57,552 bases of DNA from Deinococcus frigens DSM 12807 (GCF_000701425.1 NZ_JNIW01000024.1:1-57552); one strand, 5' to 3'. Positions 13,556 through 24,412 are shown, numbered from the stretch's first letter. Program-made: numbers and translations. The notes: generated from the sequence alone by a model not told the origin.

Positions 13556-15319
13556 TTACTTGATGAAGGTCAGTGCGTTGTCGCGTGCACCGTAGTAAGA
13601 GTCCATCATTTCTACCGGGTACTCACCGCCAACGCGTTCATTAAAGGCGACGTGGTAGTTGGTCCCTACCAGGTATACGATGGGCTGCAACTCGCCTTCG
13701 GCCTTCATCAGGGTACCGCCCACCGCGATCCTCTTGGCGGTGTTCAGCTCGGCGTCGCCCTGGTAGTACAGTTTGGTCATGAGCTGTTCCTGGCTGGTCA
13801 GGCACTTGCCGTCGGTGGGGTTGTTGTAGCTGTGCAGGTTGGTGCCGCAAGGAACGACATTGGCCCCGAACGACCAGATGTTATTCCCGCCGGTCAGGCC
13901 CAGCAAAATTGCGTCGAAGGGGCGGTTCTCGCCCTTGGCGGTCAACTGGCCTACCAGCGTGTTGAAGTCGATGGGTGTGAAATTCACCTTGACGCCTGCC
14001 TTCTTGGCCTCGTCCTTGAAGATCTGTCCCAACTGCTCACGGGTGGTGTTGCCTGAGTTGGTCGCCAGGTTGAACTCCAGCACCTTGCCCTTGCTGTCAA
14101 CGAGGTAGCCCTCAGAGTTCGTTTTGCTGTAGCCGATCTGAGCCAGAAGCTTCTTGGCCTGCGCGATATCATACTTGTACTGTGGTGCGCCCGCTTTGAG
14201 ACCTGCGTCAATCTGCGACTTGAAGATGGGATAGACGCTGAAATAGGTTTCGGTGCCCAGGCCACCCAGCGCGAGCTGAATCATGGCCTGGCGGTTGGCG
14301 ACATGGCTCATGGCACGGCGGAACCGCACGTCCCGGAACAGAGCCTGCTTGGCTGCGTCGCCGCCCTTGTTCCAGTTAAACGCGATCCAGGAAGAAGTTG
14401 CATTCGGGCTGACATTGGCTTTCAGGTACGACTTGAGGCTACCGCCATCAATGGCCTTCTTGATCTGGGCCAGATCATCGGCGTTACGCGGCGCGAACCG
14501 GTCCACCTGCCCGGCCAGGTACGCAGCCAGCGAGGCGTTCAGATCACCAGTGATACGGAACGAATACTTATCGAGGTAAGGAAGCGGGTTGCCCCTGCTG
14601 TCCTTGTTCCACTCGCCAAAGAATTTATTGGCCTTCAGCACGGCGCGTTCCCCTGCCTTGTAGCTTTCCATGGTCCACGCACCGGGCGCGACGATTTCAG
14701 CGGCAGGCGTGCTGACTCCCCACATCTTCTTGATGGCCTCTGCGCCGCCCGCTCTGTAAGCCTTGCCGAACACGTGATCGGGCCAGGGCGTGAAGCTCAT
14801 GGTGGACAGAGCCTGCGAGCTTTGCGAAGGGAAGTCAAATTGTAAGGTCATGTTGTCGATCTTCTTGATGGTGATCGGCTTGTCATTCAGGAAAAAGCCG
14901 TCGTAGCTGTTACTGCCGACCTTGTCGTCGGTATGGATCTTCCAGGTGGTGATCCAGTCGTCGGCGGTGATCGCCTGACCGTCGCTGAACTTCATGCCAG
15001 GGCGGACCTTGACCACAAAACGCTTGTTGTTGTTGCTGACCACGGCAGGACCGTCGGCCATTTTGGGAATGAACTCGTTGTTGCGGGGGTCCTGGACAAA
15101 CAGACCAGCGCCATCTGACATCTGTGTGGGCAGGCTGGGCGACTCGGCGCTGATGAATGGATTGATGGTCTTGAAGTCCGAAATAGTGTAATCGCGGAAC
15201 TCGCCGCCGCGCTTGTTGGCGGTGTTCTGCTCGCCAGTCCAGGCAGCAGGATAGACGAAGGGGGCGGCCAGTGAGGTGGTCGCGGTCATGGCCAGGGCCA
15301 GGAACAGTGCTTTTTTCAT
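13556..15319 (-). CDS. Peptide ABC transporter substrate-binding protein (family 5)
   Basis: Exported solute-binding protein, 587 residues. Signal peptide MKKALFLALAMTATTSLAA (about 1-19) is followed by family-5 (OppA/DppA) sequence: GGEFRDYTISDFKTINPF at the start of domain I, NNKRFVVKVRPGMKFSDGQAITADDWITTWK (the SBP_bac_5 signature) and the C-terminal YPVEMMDSYYGARDN. No lipobox cysteine is seen at the signal, so it is probably soluble in the periplasm. The frame is open upstream to 15511, but ATG 15319 is chosen from GGAGG seven bases before it and the signal peptide. A strong promoter lies at 15450-15478. Confidence 0.93.
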   Translation of the reverse strand: MKKALFLALAMTATTSLAAPFVYPAAWTGEQNTANKRGGEFRDYTISDFKTINPFISAESPSLPTQMSDGAGLFVQDPRNNEFIPKMADGPAVVSNNNKRFVVKVRPGMKFSDGQAITADDWITTWKIHTDDKVGSNSYDGFFLNDKPITIKKIDNMTLQFDFPSQSSQALSTMSFTPWPDHVFGKAYRAGGAEAIKKMWGVSTPAAEIVAPGAWTMESYKAGERAVLKANKFFGEWNKDSRGNPLPYLDKYSFRITGDLNASLAAYLAGQVDRFAPRNADDLAQIKKAIDGGSLKSYLKANVSPNATSSWIAFNWNKGGDAAKQALFRDVRFRRAMSHVANRQAMIQLALGGLGTETYFSVYPIFKSQIDAGLKAGAPQYKYDIAQAKKLLAQIGYSKTNSEGYLVDSKGKVLEFNLATNSGNTTREQLGQIFKDEAKKAGVKVNFTPIDFNTLVGQLTAKGENRPFDAILLGLTGGNNIWSFGANVVPCGTNLHSYNNPTDGKCLTSQEQLMTKLYYQGDAELNTAKRIAVGGTLMKAEGELQPIVYLVGTNYHVAFNERVGGEYPVEMMDSYYGARDNALTFIK

Positions 15320-15449
15320 GTGAATCCTCCAAGGGGTGGCGTATTCGAAAATTTCCGAATGCGGTTGCAGAGAATGCAGTTCGGGAAATGGCGACGTTCC
15401 GGCGTTGGCCGGGCAGATGCCGAGTTGTCGTGGGGTTTCCAGCGTAGTC

Positions 15450-15478
15450 AATATATGAATTGACCTAGCCAAGGTCAA
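15450..15478 (-). promoter_or_regulatory. Sigma-A-type promoter of the peptide-transporter operon
   Basis: On the minus strand: -35 TTGACC (15473-15478), 17-base spacer, -10 TATATT (15450-15455). It is about 130 bases upstream of the binding-protein start. TTGACCTTGGCTAGGTCAA, which covers the -35 and most of the spacer, is also an inverted repeat (TTGACC/GGTCAA) and could be an operator. Confidence 0.8.
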
Positions 15479-15563
15479 GCATAAAAACACCTTTCCTTGA
15501 ACCCGAGTCAATTTACATCGGGATGGTTTTACGATTGAAAAGTAAATTCAGTGATGGTAGCCA

Positions 15564-15601
15564 GAAAAAAACCCGGAAACGGCCCTCACGGGCTGCCCCC
15601 G
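15564..15601 (-). terminator. Probable secG terminator
   Basis: Minus strand carries GCCC-GTGA-GGGC followed by a second possible pairing and a run of seven T's, about 20 bases after the secG stop. Confidence 0.5.
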
Positions 15602-15619
15602 AGTTCTGAAAAAGAGCGA

Positions 15620-15844
15620 TCAGCGCGAGACAATGCCAATCAGCAGCGCCAGCAGCATGAAAAAGCCGCCCAGCACACTGGTGATGCGGACCAGGCCGCC
15701 TTCCACACCGCGACCGCCCATCAGTGACCCGCCGGACGCCATACTGGCCGACAGGCCCGCCTGACGCGGCACCTGCAACAGGATGAAAAAGACCAGCGCC
15801 ACACAGATTAGCGCAAACAGCACGAGAAACAGATTGAGAATCAT
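15620..15844 (-). CDS. secG: Preprotein translocase subunit SecG
   Basis: A 74-residue protein with two hydrophobic helices (about 2-23 and 52-73) joined by a glycine/serine-rich cytoplasmic loop containing GLSASMASGGSLMGGRGVEGG. This is the SecG layout: an accessory subunit of the SecYEG channel that assists SecA-driven export. The frame is open upstream to 15901, but ATG 15844 follows GGAAGG and gives the usual short N-terminus. Monocistronic, with a T-rich terminator behind it. Confidence 0.9.
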   Translation of the reverse strand: MILNLFLVLFALICVALVFFILLQVPRQAGLSASMASGGSLMGGRGVEGGLVRITSVLGGFFMLLALLIGIVSR

Positions 15845-16077
15845 GGATGACCTTCCTTCTTTGGTGCCGCTAGACATACCCAAGCGGTAAGCAGCATACA
15901 CCAGTGTCGCAAAGGTGCGGTTGGGCGGCCCTGACTTCCACGGCCAACTGTTGCCTTCTGGACCGCTTTTGCCGCAGCAGGTCTATAGACGCCGGGCAAA
16001 CGGGCGACGAGCCAGAACTAACGGGGGAGCCGTTCTGCCACTCGGGTCGGCGTTCAATCAGACCCGGCGATCAGCGT

Positions 16078-16308
16078 TCAATGGAACGATTTTGCCAGAG
16101 GCGCGTCGCCGAAATCGAGGCCCCAGTTGACCTGACAGCCCACGATGCGCTGCCGTTTGGCGCGGTACATCTGCACCAGGTGGTGGTAGCGGGCGAGTTG
16201 GGCTTGGGCAGACTTCGGCAATGGCACCGTCCGGTTTTGGGGGAGAGCAGCAGACCAACGAATCAGAGGGGTCCATCCACGCCGACTTTGGCACTCGGGG
16301 CAGCACAC
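16078..16308 (-). CDS. Possible small zinc-ribbon-like protein
   Basis: A frame from a GTG at 16308 gives 76 residues starting VCCPECQSRRGW, a CPxC-like knuckle followed by a basic stretch (YRAKRQRI) and a third lone Cys. The composition is more protein-like than that of the competing frames, but no second CxxC pair is seen and no clear ribosome binding site precedes the GTG. Similar CPECQS starts occur in transposase zinc ribbons, so this may be a remnant. I do not recognise a family. Confidence 0.22.
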   Translation of the reverse strand: MCCPECQSRRGWTPLIRWSAALPQNRTVPLPKSAQAQLARYHHLVQMYRAKRQRIVGCQVNWGLDFGDAPLAKSFH

Positions 16309-16346
16309 TCCATTGACGCGTGGCCCGCACGTCGCTCGTTGCAAGG

Positions 16347-17546
16347 TTAGCGCAGGTGAGACCCGGTCACGTCTCCGGACAGCACCCACCCGAACAGGCG
16401 GGTCAGCTCGGGATCGAAGTGACGCCCCGCCTGCGCCTCGATCTCAGCCAGTGCCGCCTCATGGGTCCAGGCCGCCTTGTATGGCCGTTCACTGGTCAGC
16501 GCGTCGTACACGTCGCACAGCGCGAACAGCCGGCCCGCCAGACTGATTTCGTCCCCGGCCCGGCCCGCCGGATAGCCCTGCCCATTCCAGCGCTCGTGGT
16601 GGTCACGCACCACGTCCAGCGCCGTTGCTGGCAGAAAGCCCAGCGCCGTAGCGAAGCGCACCCCCTCGCTCACATGTGAGCGCATCACCGCCCACTGCGC
16701 CTCATCCAGCGGGCCGGGCTTGAGCAGCACCGCGTCGGGAATGGCGATCTTGCCGATATCGTGCAGATACGCGCCCCAGCGGAGCGCCCGCGTCTGGGAC
16801 GGGGACCACCACAGCGCCCGCGCCAGACGCATGGCCAGGGCGGTGACGCGGTCCGTATGACCCTTGGTCTCGCCGTCGCGCACTTCCAGCGCCAGACCCA
16901 TGGCCCGGAGCGCCGCCTCCCGCGCGTCGCTGGCCTGCTCGTCGGCGGCCAGACGGCCCGCCAGCCCGGCAATGGTCCCGGCCACCAGGCTGAAGACGGC
17001 GGCCTCGTCCTCATTCCAGACGTGCGGCGCAAAGGTGTACATCAAAAAAGCGCCCAGCAGCTCGCCGTCCCTGGCGCGTACAGGCGAGGCGGCCAGGCTG
17101 GCGATGCCCACACTCTGAAAACCGGGGGTTTCGCAGGGCGTGGAGGTGTTGTCGAAGAACAGCGCGCCGGGACTGTCCTCCAGTGCCTGCATCAGCGGGG
17201 TTTGGAGCGGCAGGCCCTGGCAAACCAGGCTCTGTACACGGGGGGACTGCGGCACCTCGCCCCAGGTGGCGCGCACGCTGTAGCTCTGTTCCTGGCCGCT
17301 GGTGACCTGGACGTAGGCCGCGCCCACGGCGGCGGTGCGGGTGACCAGGTACTCCAGGGTGGGCGTCACACCCTGCACCAGCGTGCTGGCCGAGAAGACC
17401 TGCCGGGTCAGGTCCAGCACGGACTGGGCCACTGCGCTGCGCCCATCTAAGCTCGGCCTCCGGCCAGGACCGCCGTGAACGTCCCGTTCGTTTGCCAACA
17501 CAGGTCCAGCATCGTGTAGTTCTTCTAACACTGTTCTTACATCCAT
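16347..17546 (-). CDS. GAF-linked HD-GYP cyclic-di-GMP phosphodiesterase
   Basis: Predicted soluble signalling enzyme, 399 residues. Residues about 45-195 look like a GAF sensor (ending LAASPVRARDGELLGAFLMYTFAPHVW). The C-terminal part is an HD-GYP domain with the expected motifs in order: GHTDRV, YLHDIGKIAIPDAVLLKPG near 260, HERWNGQGYPAG near 318 with the GYP element, and LAGRLFALCDVYDALTSERPYK. All metal-binding His/Asp residues appear present, so it should hydrolyse c-di-GMP. The ATG at 17546 is the first in frame. It has no operon partner; a large gene-free stretch lies upstream. Confidence 0.9.
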   Translation of the reverse strand: MDVRTVLEELHDAGPVLANERDVHGGPGRRPSLDGRSAVAQSVLDLTRQVFSASTLVQGVTPTLEYLVTRTAAVGAAYVQVTSGQEQSYSVRATWGEVPQSPRVQSLVCQGLPLQTPLMQALEDSPGALFFDNTSTPCETPGFQSVGIASLAASPVRARDGELLGAFLMYTFAPHVWNEDEAAVFSLVAGTIAGLAGRLAADEQASDAREAALRAMGLALEVRDGETKGHTDRVTALAMRLARALWWSPSQTRALRWGAYLHDIGKIAIPDAVLLKPGPLDEAQWAVMRSHVSEGVRFATALGFLPATALDVVRDHHERWNGQGYPAGRAGDEISLAGRLFALCDVYDALTSERPYKAAWTHEAALAEIEAQAGRHFDPELTRLFGWVLSGDVTGSHLR

Positions 17547-18332
17547 AGGTTTTCTGCGACTTCCCTGTTAGACGGTAGAAGTGGCGGCCCACCGTGAACG
17601 AAAGAGCCTGACTATGCTCGTCGCAACGGGCTGCCCCCTGGCCGCCTGACCGGACTAAGCCTGCCGGATCAGGGGCCGGACGCCACCGGGGCGCGTTCGA
17701 CAAACCCCAGGTGGGGCAACCGCCGCGCTTCTCAGCCAGAAGCACTTCACTTACATAAGCCTAGCCCCCGTCGGCATCTCAGCAGCAGCCCCGGAGAGCA
17801 GGCCAGGCAGGAATGGGGTCATGCTCGCCGCCTGGGTGGGCGGTCATCACAGCGGTCTGATGGAAGGGACGTCTAAAGATTGCTAACAATGGGAAAAGCG
17901 TCCTGTGGGCCGCCTCGGTTTCTCCAGTGCATTTGTCAAAAGAGTTGTTCACCTTTGACCGAACAACGTGAGTGAATTTTGCCGGGCATTTGAGACTGGC
18001 ACAGCTCCGTGGGAGAGAATGGAAGTTTCCAGTCACCTTTTTTTCTGATCCTGCAATTCGGACAAATGTTCTAAAAATTTGTGTAGAGCTCGTAGAGCTG
18101 CGCAGGAGAGGCCTGCCGTCCGAATAGGCCTGTCTACGCTGAAAGCGTCCAAGCGTCCTCATGGAGGGCACCAGCGTCCGCATAGGCGTCGGTCCGTGAT
18201 AACCGTCTCCTGTGGTAAAAACAGCAAGCAGGACAGAAACGGACTTTCGCTATGCAGTGGACCGGCGATCCGCTGCCGGGGTTTGAGCGCGTCACCTATG
18301 GAATCTATATGGGCTACCCAGGCCCACACCAT
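17547..18332. other. Gene-free stretch of about 790 bases
   Basis: No coding frame here is convincing; a 134-codon minus-strand frame (17779-18183) has neither ribosome binding site nor family resemblance. The centre (about 17880-18080) is noticeably more AT-rich than its surroundings. I saw no tRNA, terminator or clear repeat. Confidence 0.5.
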
Positions 18333-19466
18333 TCAATTGGCTGGCGTGTCGCTGCCCAGCCGCACAGTGACGTCTGCGCCCGGCATGCCTAGAGCCTGCA
18401 CCACCTGGCCGTAGCCCACGTCCTTGAGGATGCGGGTGGCCTGCAAACCGGTGATGGTGGTGGTGGCATTGCCCTGCGGACCGTTGGCAACGCTGACCCG
18501 CAGGTAACCCAGACCCTCCAGTTTGTCTTTCAGGCGGCGGGCGCTGCCATCAGGGGCGGCGGTGTTGATCACGGCGATGCTCAGGCGGCGCGGGTCGTTG
18601 GGGTCACGGAAGTTGTTTTCCACCAGCGTGGACAGCGCGGCGCGGTCCGCAATCCAGGTGCCACCGCCGCCAAAATTCCCAGGAACGGTGTGCATGGTAA
18701 CCCTGGGACCGCTCAGGGTCGCGCCCAGCATGGCGGCCACCTGCGCGCGGCTCAGGTTGCTTTTCATGTTGCGGTCCACCGCGCCGACCATGCCGGGCAA
18801 GCGCCACCAGTTCAGCGGGTTTTTGACCTTGGTCAGCAGGGCACCCAGGAAATTCTGCTGCCGTGCCACCCGCCCGATGTCACCCAGATTGTCCTTGCGA
18901 AAACGCAGATAACCTTCCGCCTGTTCGCCGCTCAGGTGCTGACGGCCCGCCTTGAGGTCAATGTGCAGCTTGCCGGCGTTGTCGTCGTATTTCATGTCCT
19001 GCGCCACGTCCAGCGTCACGCCGCCCGCCGCCATGGTCATGGCGCGCATGGCGTTCAGCGAGAGGAGGGCGTAGGCATCCACCTTCACCCCCGTCAGGGT
19101 CTGGGCCGCGCCCATCAGGGTTTCGGGGCCGCCGTGCGGGTTGGAGCCATTGATCTTGCCCCAGCCGTTGCCCGGCACATCGACCCAGGTATCGCGTGGA
19201 ATGCTCAGCATATTGGTGGTGCCATCGGGCCGCAGTTGCGCCAGCACTATGGTATCGGTCAGGCCGCTGTAATCCTCCGGGCGGGTCGGCCAGGGCCACA
19301 CCGGGGCAGTCTCATCGTATTTGGGAGTAACCCCCGCCAGCAGGACAGTGACCGGGCCATCTGCCTGGCGCGGCAACGTCCCGTACCGCGCCATAAAGGG
19401 AAACGCGGGAGAGGCCACGGCCACCATCCCTGCCAGCACCACACATCCGATCACACGACGACGCAC
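18333..19466 (-). CDS. LytR-CpsA-Psr (LCP) family cell-envelope protein
   Basis: LCP enzymes transfer undecaprenyl-linked glycopolymers onto peptidoglycan or related acceptors outside the membrane. The 377-residue protein begins with one membrane anchor (VIGCVVLAGMVAVASPAF). The LCP core follows, with TDTIVLAQ, the arginine motif LSIPRDTWVDVP near 90-100, GGVTLDV, and LRFRKDNLGDIGRVARQQNFL near 195, whose acidic and arginine residues bind the lipid pyrophosphate. The C-terminus (from about 285, LSIAVINTAAPDGSARRLKDKL) resembles the LytR_C domain. GTG 19466 is supported by TATGCT placed six bases before it (leaderless promoter). Confidence 0.88.
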   Translation of the reverse strand: MRRRVIGCVVLAGMVAVASPAFPFMARYGTLPRQADGPVTVLLAGVTPKYDETAPVWPWPTRPEDYSGLTDTIVLAQLRPDGTTNMLSIPRDTWVDVPGNGWGKINGSNPHGGPETLMGAAQTLTGVKVDAYALLSLNAMRAMTMAAGGVTLDVAQDMKYDDNAGKLHIDLKAGRQHLSGEQAEGYLRFRKDNLGDIGRVARQQNFLGALLTKVKNPLNWWRLPGMVGAVDRNMKSNLSRAQVAAMLGATLSGPRVTMHTVPGNFGGGGTWIADRAALSTLVENNFRDPNDPRRLSIAVINTAAPDGSARRLKDKLEGLGYLRVSVANGPQGNATTTITGLQATRILKDVGYGQVVQALGMPGADVTVRLGSDTPAN

Positions 19467-19472
19467 ATCCCG

Positions 19473-19478
19473 AGCATA
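19473..19478 (-). promoter_or_regulatory. Leaderless -10 box (TATGCT) of the LCP gene
   Basis: Minus-strand TATGCT is followed by six bases and the GTG start, with no Shine-Dalgarno sequence. Confidence 0.65.
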
Positions 19479-19546
19479 GCGGCAAAACTGTGAGGCTGGC
19501 GTACCCCATTCGGATGAACCTCAGCGCTGACGGCGACGCGACGCGA

Positions 19547-19580
19547 TAAAGGGGGCCGGACCCTGTTCAGGCCCGGCCCC
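19547..19580 (-). terminator. Terminator of the lipoprotein gene
   Basis: Minus-strand GGGGCCGGGCC / GGGTCCGGCCCC stem (with G-U pairs) around a 6-base loop, followed by a short T-containing tail, starting about 20 bases after the stop codon. Confidence 0.75.
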
Positions 19581-19598
19581 GCTCGCCATCCGTCGTCC

Positions 19599-20174
19599 TC
19601 AGTTCAGGGTCACCTTGTTGGCTTTCAGGGTGCTGCTGTCCTCGTCGATGTCCCCTTCCACAGCCACATTGGCGTCGGCGCGGTCACTGCCGAAGAACTC
19701 CTCAGCGGTGGTGGCCGATCCCTCAAACACGGTATCCGGCGAAATGGTCACGGCGTAGTTGGCGTCGTTCTCGTTGAGGGTAAAGGTCTGGGCCGTCCCG
19801 TCAAAATCAGTCACGGTCCCTTCCAGACCGTCGCCCACCGCCATATCAATCTCTTCACCGACGCTCGCGTCGTCATTGTTGGTCACGGTGCTGTCCACAC
19901 CGGGATCGGCGGCATTATCCGTTGCACCCTCACCCTCGGCGATGGGGTTGTCCACGTCCGGCTCGTTGGTGTCTGTGGTATCGGTGGTGGTGTCTGTCGT
20001 ATCGGTGGTGGTGTCTGTCGTATCGGTGGTGGTATCTGTCGTATCGGTGGTGGTGTCAGGCGTCGTAGCATCCGTCGTGGTGGTGGTGTCCGTCGTGGTC
20101 GTGGTCGTCTCGCTCTTGGGCGTGCAGGCGGCGAGCAGTGAACCAGTCAGTAAAATCAGCAGAATATTTTTCAT
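19599..20174 (-). CDS. Lipoprotein with Thr/Asp repeats and a DUF5666-like C-terminal domain
   Basis: Signal peptide MKNILLILLTGSLLAAC ends in a lipobox (LAAC, Cys 17), so it should be lipid-anchored in the envelope. Residues about 20-75 are almost only T and D with a seven-residue period (TTDTTDT), encoded by 21-bp DNA repeats. This is likely an extended acidic linker. The C-terminal part (GLEGTVTDFDGTAQTFTLN to LKANKVTLN) looks like a small beta-barrel of the DUF5666 type. ATG 20174 is preferred to the upstream GTG because of the signal peptide and GAGGA upstream. The protein has 191 residues. Function unknown. Confidence 0.8.
   Translation of the reverse strand: MKNILLILLTGSLLAACTPKSETTTTTTDTTTTTDATTPDTTTDTTDTTTDTTDTTTDTTDTTTDTTDTNEPDVDNPIAEGEGATDNAADPGVDSTVTNNDDASVGEEIDMAVGDGLEGTVTDFDGTAQTFTLNENDANYAVTISPDTVFEGSATTAEEFFGSDRADANVAVEGDIDEDSSTLKANKVTLN
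19969..20052. repeat. Four 21-bp tandem repeats inside the lipoprotein gene
   Basis: Four adjacent near-identical 21-base units (starts 19969, 19990, 20011, 20032), each coding a seven-residue Thr/Asp unit. Unit length is a multiple of three, so copy-number change keeps the frame. Confidence 0.9.
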
Positions 20175-20210
20175 GACTCGATTGTCCTCGGCAGGCGTGC
20201 TGTTCACATG

Positions 20211-20232
20211 AAAGGTGTTAAAGTGAACCTTT
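20211..20232. promoter_or_regulatory. Possible palindromic operator before the lipoprotein gene
   Basis: AAAGGT (20211-20216) and ACCTTT (20227-20232) are inverted repeats around an AT-rich 10-base centre, 37 bases upstream of the start codon. Confidence 0.35.
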
Positions 20233-20385
20233 ATCTCTGCTCCTCCAGCATGAATGAACGCTAAATACTGAGGGCGGTGAATTCAGAGGCACAGAGGGTT
20301 ACACATGCGCTGTCGCACACACTCTCCTCCACACAGCGTCCCCTGACCTGTTTTACATCGGGTCCAGGGCATGCAGGGCGTTTCC

Positions 20386-22610
<2,225 letters not shown>

Positions 22611-22614
<4 letters not shown>

Positions 22615-22940
22615 TCCTGCGCCTCCGGCTCCGCCACAACCCGCAGGGGATGGCCCTCCTGGCGGGCGTGGGCGGTCACCTGCGCCACCTTCGTCTCGGC
22701 CACGTCGCGGGTATAGACCCCGGCGACGCCCTGGCCCTTGTGGTGCACGGCCAGCATGATGGTCTCGGCCTCTCCCTCGGCCTTGCGGAAGTACTGGGAC
22801 AGCACCATCACCACGAAATCCATCGGGGTGTAATCGTCGTTGAGCAGCAGCACCCGGTACAGCCTGGGGCGCTGCGTCGTGGTGCGTTCAAGGGTCTGGG
22901 TGCGGCCTTCTGGGTCACGGCCACCGTCACGGCGCGTCAT
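22611..22940 (-). CDS. clpS: ClpS adaptor for N-degron substrates
   Basis: Binds proteins with destabilising N-terminal residues and hands them to ClpA. Of 109 residues, the core [20 protein letters not shown] (about 28-47) is the ClpS signature, with the Asn-Asp and Met residues of the N-degron pocket. [20 protein letters not shown] follows with the conserved histidines. The N-terminus (about 25 residues) is basic and flexible. It is co-transcribed and coupled with clpA. The start is supported by a leaderless-type -10 (TACACT) six bases before the ATG. Confidence 0.95.
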
Positions 22941-22946
22941 GGCGCG

Positions 22947-22952
22947 AGTGTA
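22947..22952 (-). promoter_or_regulatory. Leaderless -10 box (TACACT) of clpS-clpA
   Basis: Minus-strand TACACT is followed by six bases (CGCGCC) and the clpS ATG; no Shine-Dalgarno sequence is present. Confidence 0.65.
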
Positions 22953-23044
22953 GCGGGCGCGGCAGCCAGGCGGCGGGGGAGAGGTTACGGTGGGGAGTCG
23001 GAGAGCGAGGCAAATCAGAGCGAGGTGAAAGATTCGCTCCCACG

Positions 23045-23175
23045 AAAACCCCTCAGTCGGCTTCGCCGCCAGCTCCCCTCAAAAGGGAGCCAAGGAGTGC
23101 AGAAGCCTGTACAGCACGATAATCCTCTTGCCTCCCTTCTAAGGGGAGGTGCCCCGTAGGGGCGGAGGGGTTAAA
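23045..23175. repeat. Inverted pair of intergenic repeat elements
   Basis: The left arm (23045-23097) and the reverse complement of the right arm (23124-23175) share the same layout: AACCCCTC, a short GC hairpin, a CTCCCCT...AAGGGAG hairpin, and CAAG. Each arm can fold alone, and the two are inverted around a 26-base spacer. They resemble dispersed small palindromic repeats of GC-rich bacterial genomes; whether they recur elsewhere in this genome cannot be seen. They fill most of the 340-base gap between clpS and the ABC exporter. Confidence 0.7.
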
Positions 23176-23283
23176 CCGTGGGAGCCACCCTTTGGCCTCC
23201 AATCCCATCACCTCTCAACCCCGTTACGCCATTTCGCCTATTTCCCCGCAGAAATCCGCTTCTGGCGTATTCTGCGGCCACTT

Positions 23284-24309
23284 ATGACGACTTCCCAGCC
23301 GGACGCCTCCGTTCACGTCCGAGACCTGAAAAAACAGTACGCCGTCCACGAGAAGGAGCCGGGCTTCATGGGCAGCCTGCGCAGTTTCGTGAGCCGCAAG
23401 ACCAAGTACGTGGAGGCCGTGGGGGGCGTGTCCTTTGATCTCGCGCCCGGCGAGGTGGTGGGGTTCCTGGGGCCGAACGGGGCGGGGAAGACCACCACCC
23501 TCAAGATGCTGTCGGGGCTGCTGCATCCGTCCGGCGGGGTGGCGAAAGTGGCGGGCTTCGAGCCGCGCAGACGCGAGACGGCATTCCTGAAGCAGATCAC
23601 CCTGGTCATGGGCCAGAAACAGCAACTGATCTGGGACCTGCCCGCGCTGGACAGCTTCTTGGTCAATCAGGCCATCTACGAGATTCCCGATGAGCAGTAC
23701 CGCGCCACCATGCGCGAGTTCACGGAAGTGCTGTCGCTGGACGGCATCCTGAAAAAGCAGGTCCGCAAGCTGAGCCTGGGCGAGCGCATGAAGTGCGAGC
23801 TGGCCGCCGCGCTGCTGCACCGCCCACGGGTGCTGTTTCTGGACGAGCCGACGATTGGCCTGGACGTGAACATGCAGGAGGCCGTGCGCGCCTTTATCCG
23901 CGACTACAACGAGCGTTACGGGGCTACCGTCATTCTGACCAGCCACTACATGGCCGACGTGACGGCGCTGGCCCGCCGCATTCTGGTGATCGACAGCGGC
24001 CAACTGGTCTTCGACGGCGATCTGGCCCGGCTGGCCGAGCAGGGCAGGGGCGGCGGCAAGACCGTCAGGCTCAAGCTGCGCGAGGCGGTGAGCGCAGCTC
24101 ATCTGGCCCGCTACGGCCATGACGTGAAGGTGGACGGCCTGAGCGCGGAATTGACCGTCCCCCGCGCCGAGGTCAGCGCCCGCGCCGCCAAACTGCTGGC
24201 CGATCTGGACGTGGCGGACCTGACCGTGGAAGACCCGCCCATCGAAGCGGTGATGGCGGAGCTGTTCGGGGCGGGGGAGAGGGCTGAGAAAGAGGTGGTG
24301 GGCGGGTGA
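23284..24309 (+). CDS. ABC-2 exporter ATP-binding protein (COG4586 type)
   Basis: ATPase of an export-type ABC system, 341 residues. Walker A is GPNGAGKTT near 65, the signature is the unusual LSLGERMKCELAAAL, Walker B VLFLDEPTIGLD, switch histidine in LTSHYM. About 25 residues precede the usual ABC start (KEPGFMGSLRSFVSRKTKYVEAV), a feature of the COG4586 subfamily that travels with the two DUF990-like permeases found next. The frame is open back to 23149, within the repeat; ATG 23284 is chosen, with TATTCT ten bases before it (leader of a few bases at most). Substrate unknown. Confidence 0.9.
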   Translation: MTTSQPDASVHVRDLKKQYAVHEKEPGFMGSLRSFVSRKTKYVEAVGGVSFDLAPGEVVGFLGPNGAGKTTTLKMLSGLLHPSGGVAKVAGFEPRRRETAFLKQITLVMGQKQQLIWDLPALDSFLVNQAIYEIPDEQYRATMREFTEVLSLDGILKKQVRKLSLGERMKCELAAALLHRPRVLFLDEPTIGLDVNMQEAVRAFIRDYNERYGATVILTSHYMADVTALARRILVIDSGQLVFDGDLARLAEQGRGGGKTVRLKLREAVSAAHLARYGHDVKVDGLSAELTVPRAEVSARAAKLLADLDVADLTVEDPPIEAVMAELFGAGERAEKEVVGG

Positions 24310-24412
24310 GGACGGTTGAAGCTCTGGTCCGCTGGGTGGCCTCCCCTCCCCGGCCCGCCCCCATGAGGAGGGAGGGGGCAAAGAACCTTAGACCTCCCCC
24401 TCAGAGGTTCAC

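Noticed and set aside
17779..18183. 134-codon minus-strand frame in the gap upstream of the HD-GYP gene
   Set aside because: No start signal, no family resemblance, and poor codon pattern.
19969..20052. Tandem repeats considered as a CRISPR array
   Set aside because: Units are adjacent without spacers and lie inside a coding sequence.
19759..20211. Plus-strand frame with a Val/Ser repeat
   Set aside because: Mirror image of the Thr/Asp repeat of the lipoprotein; the lipoprotein strand has a signal peptide, lipobox and terminator.
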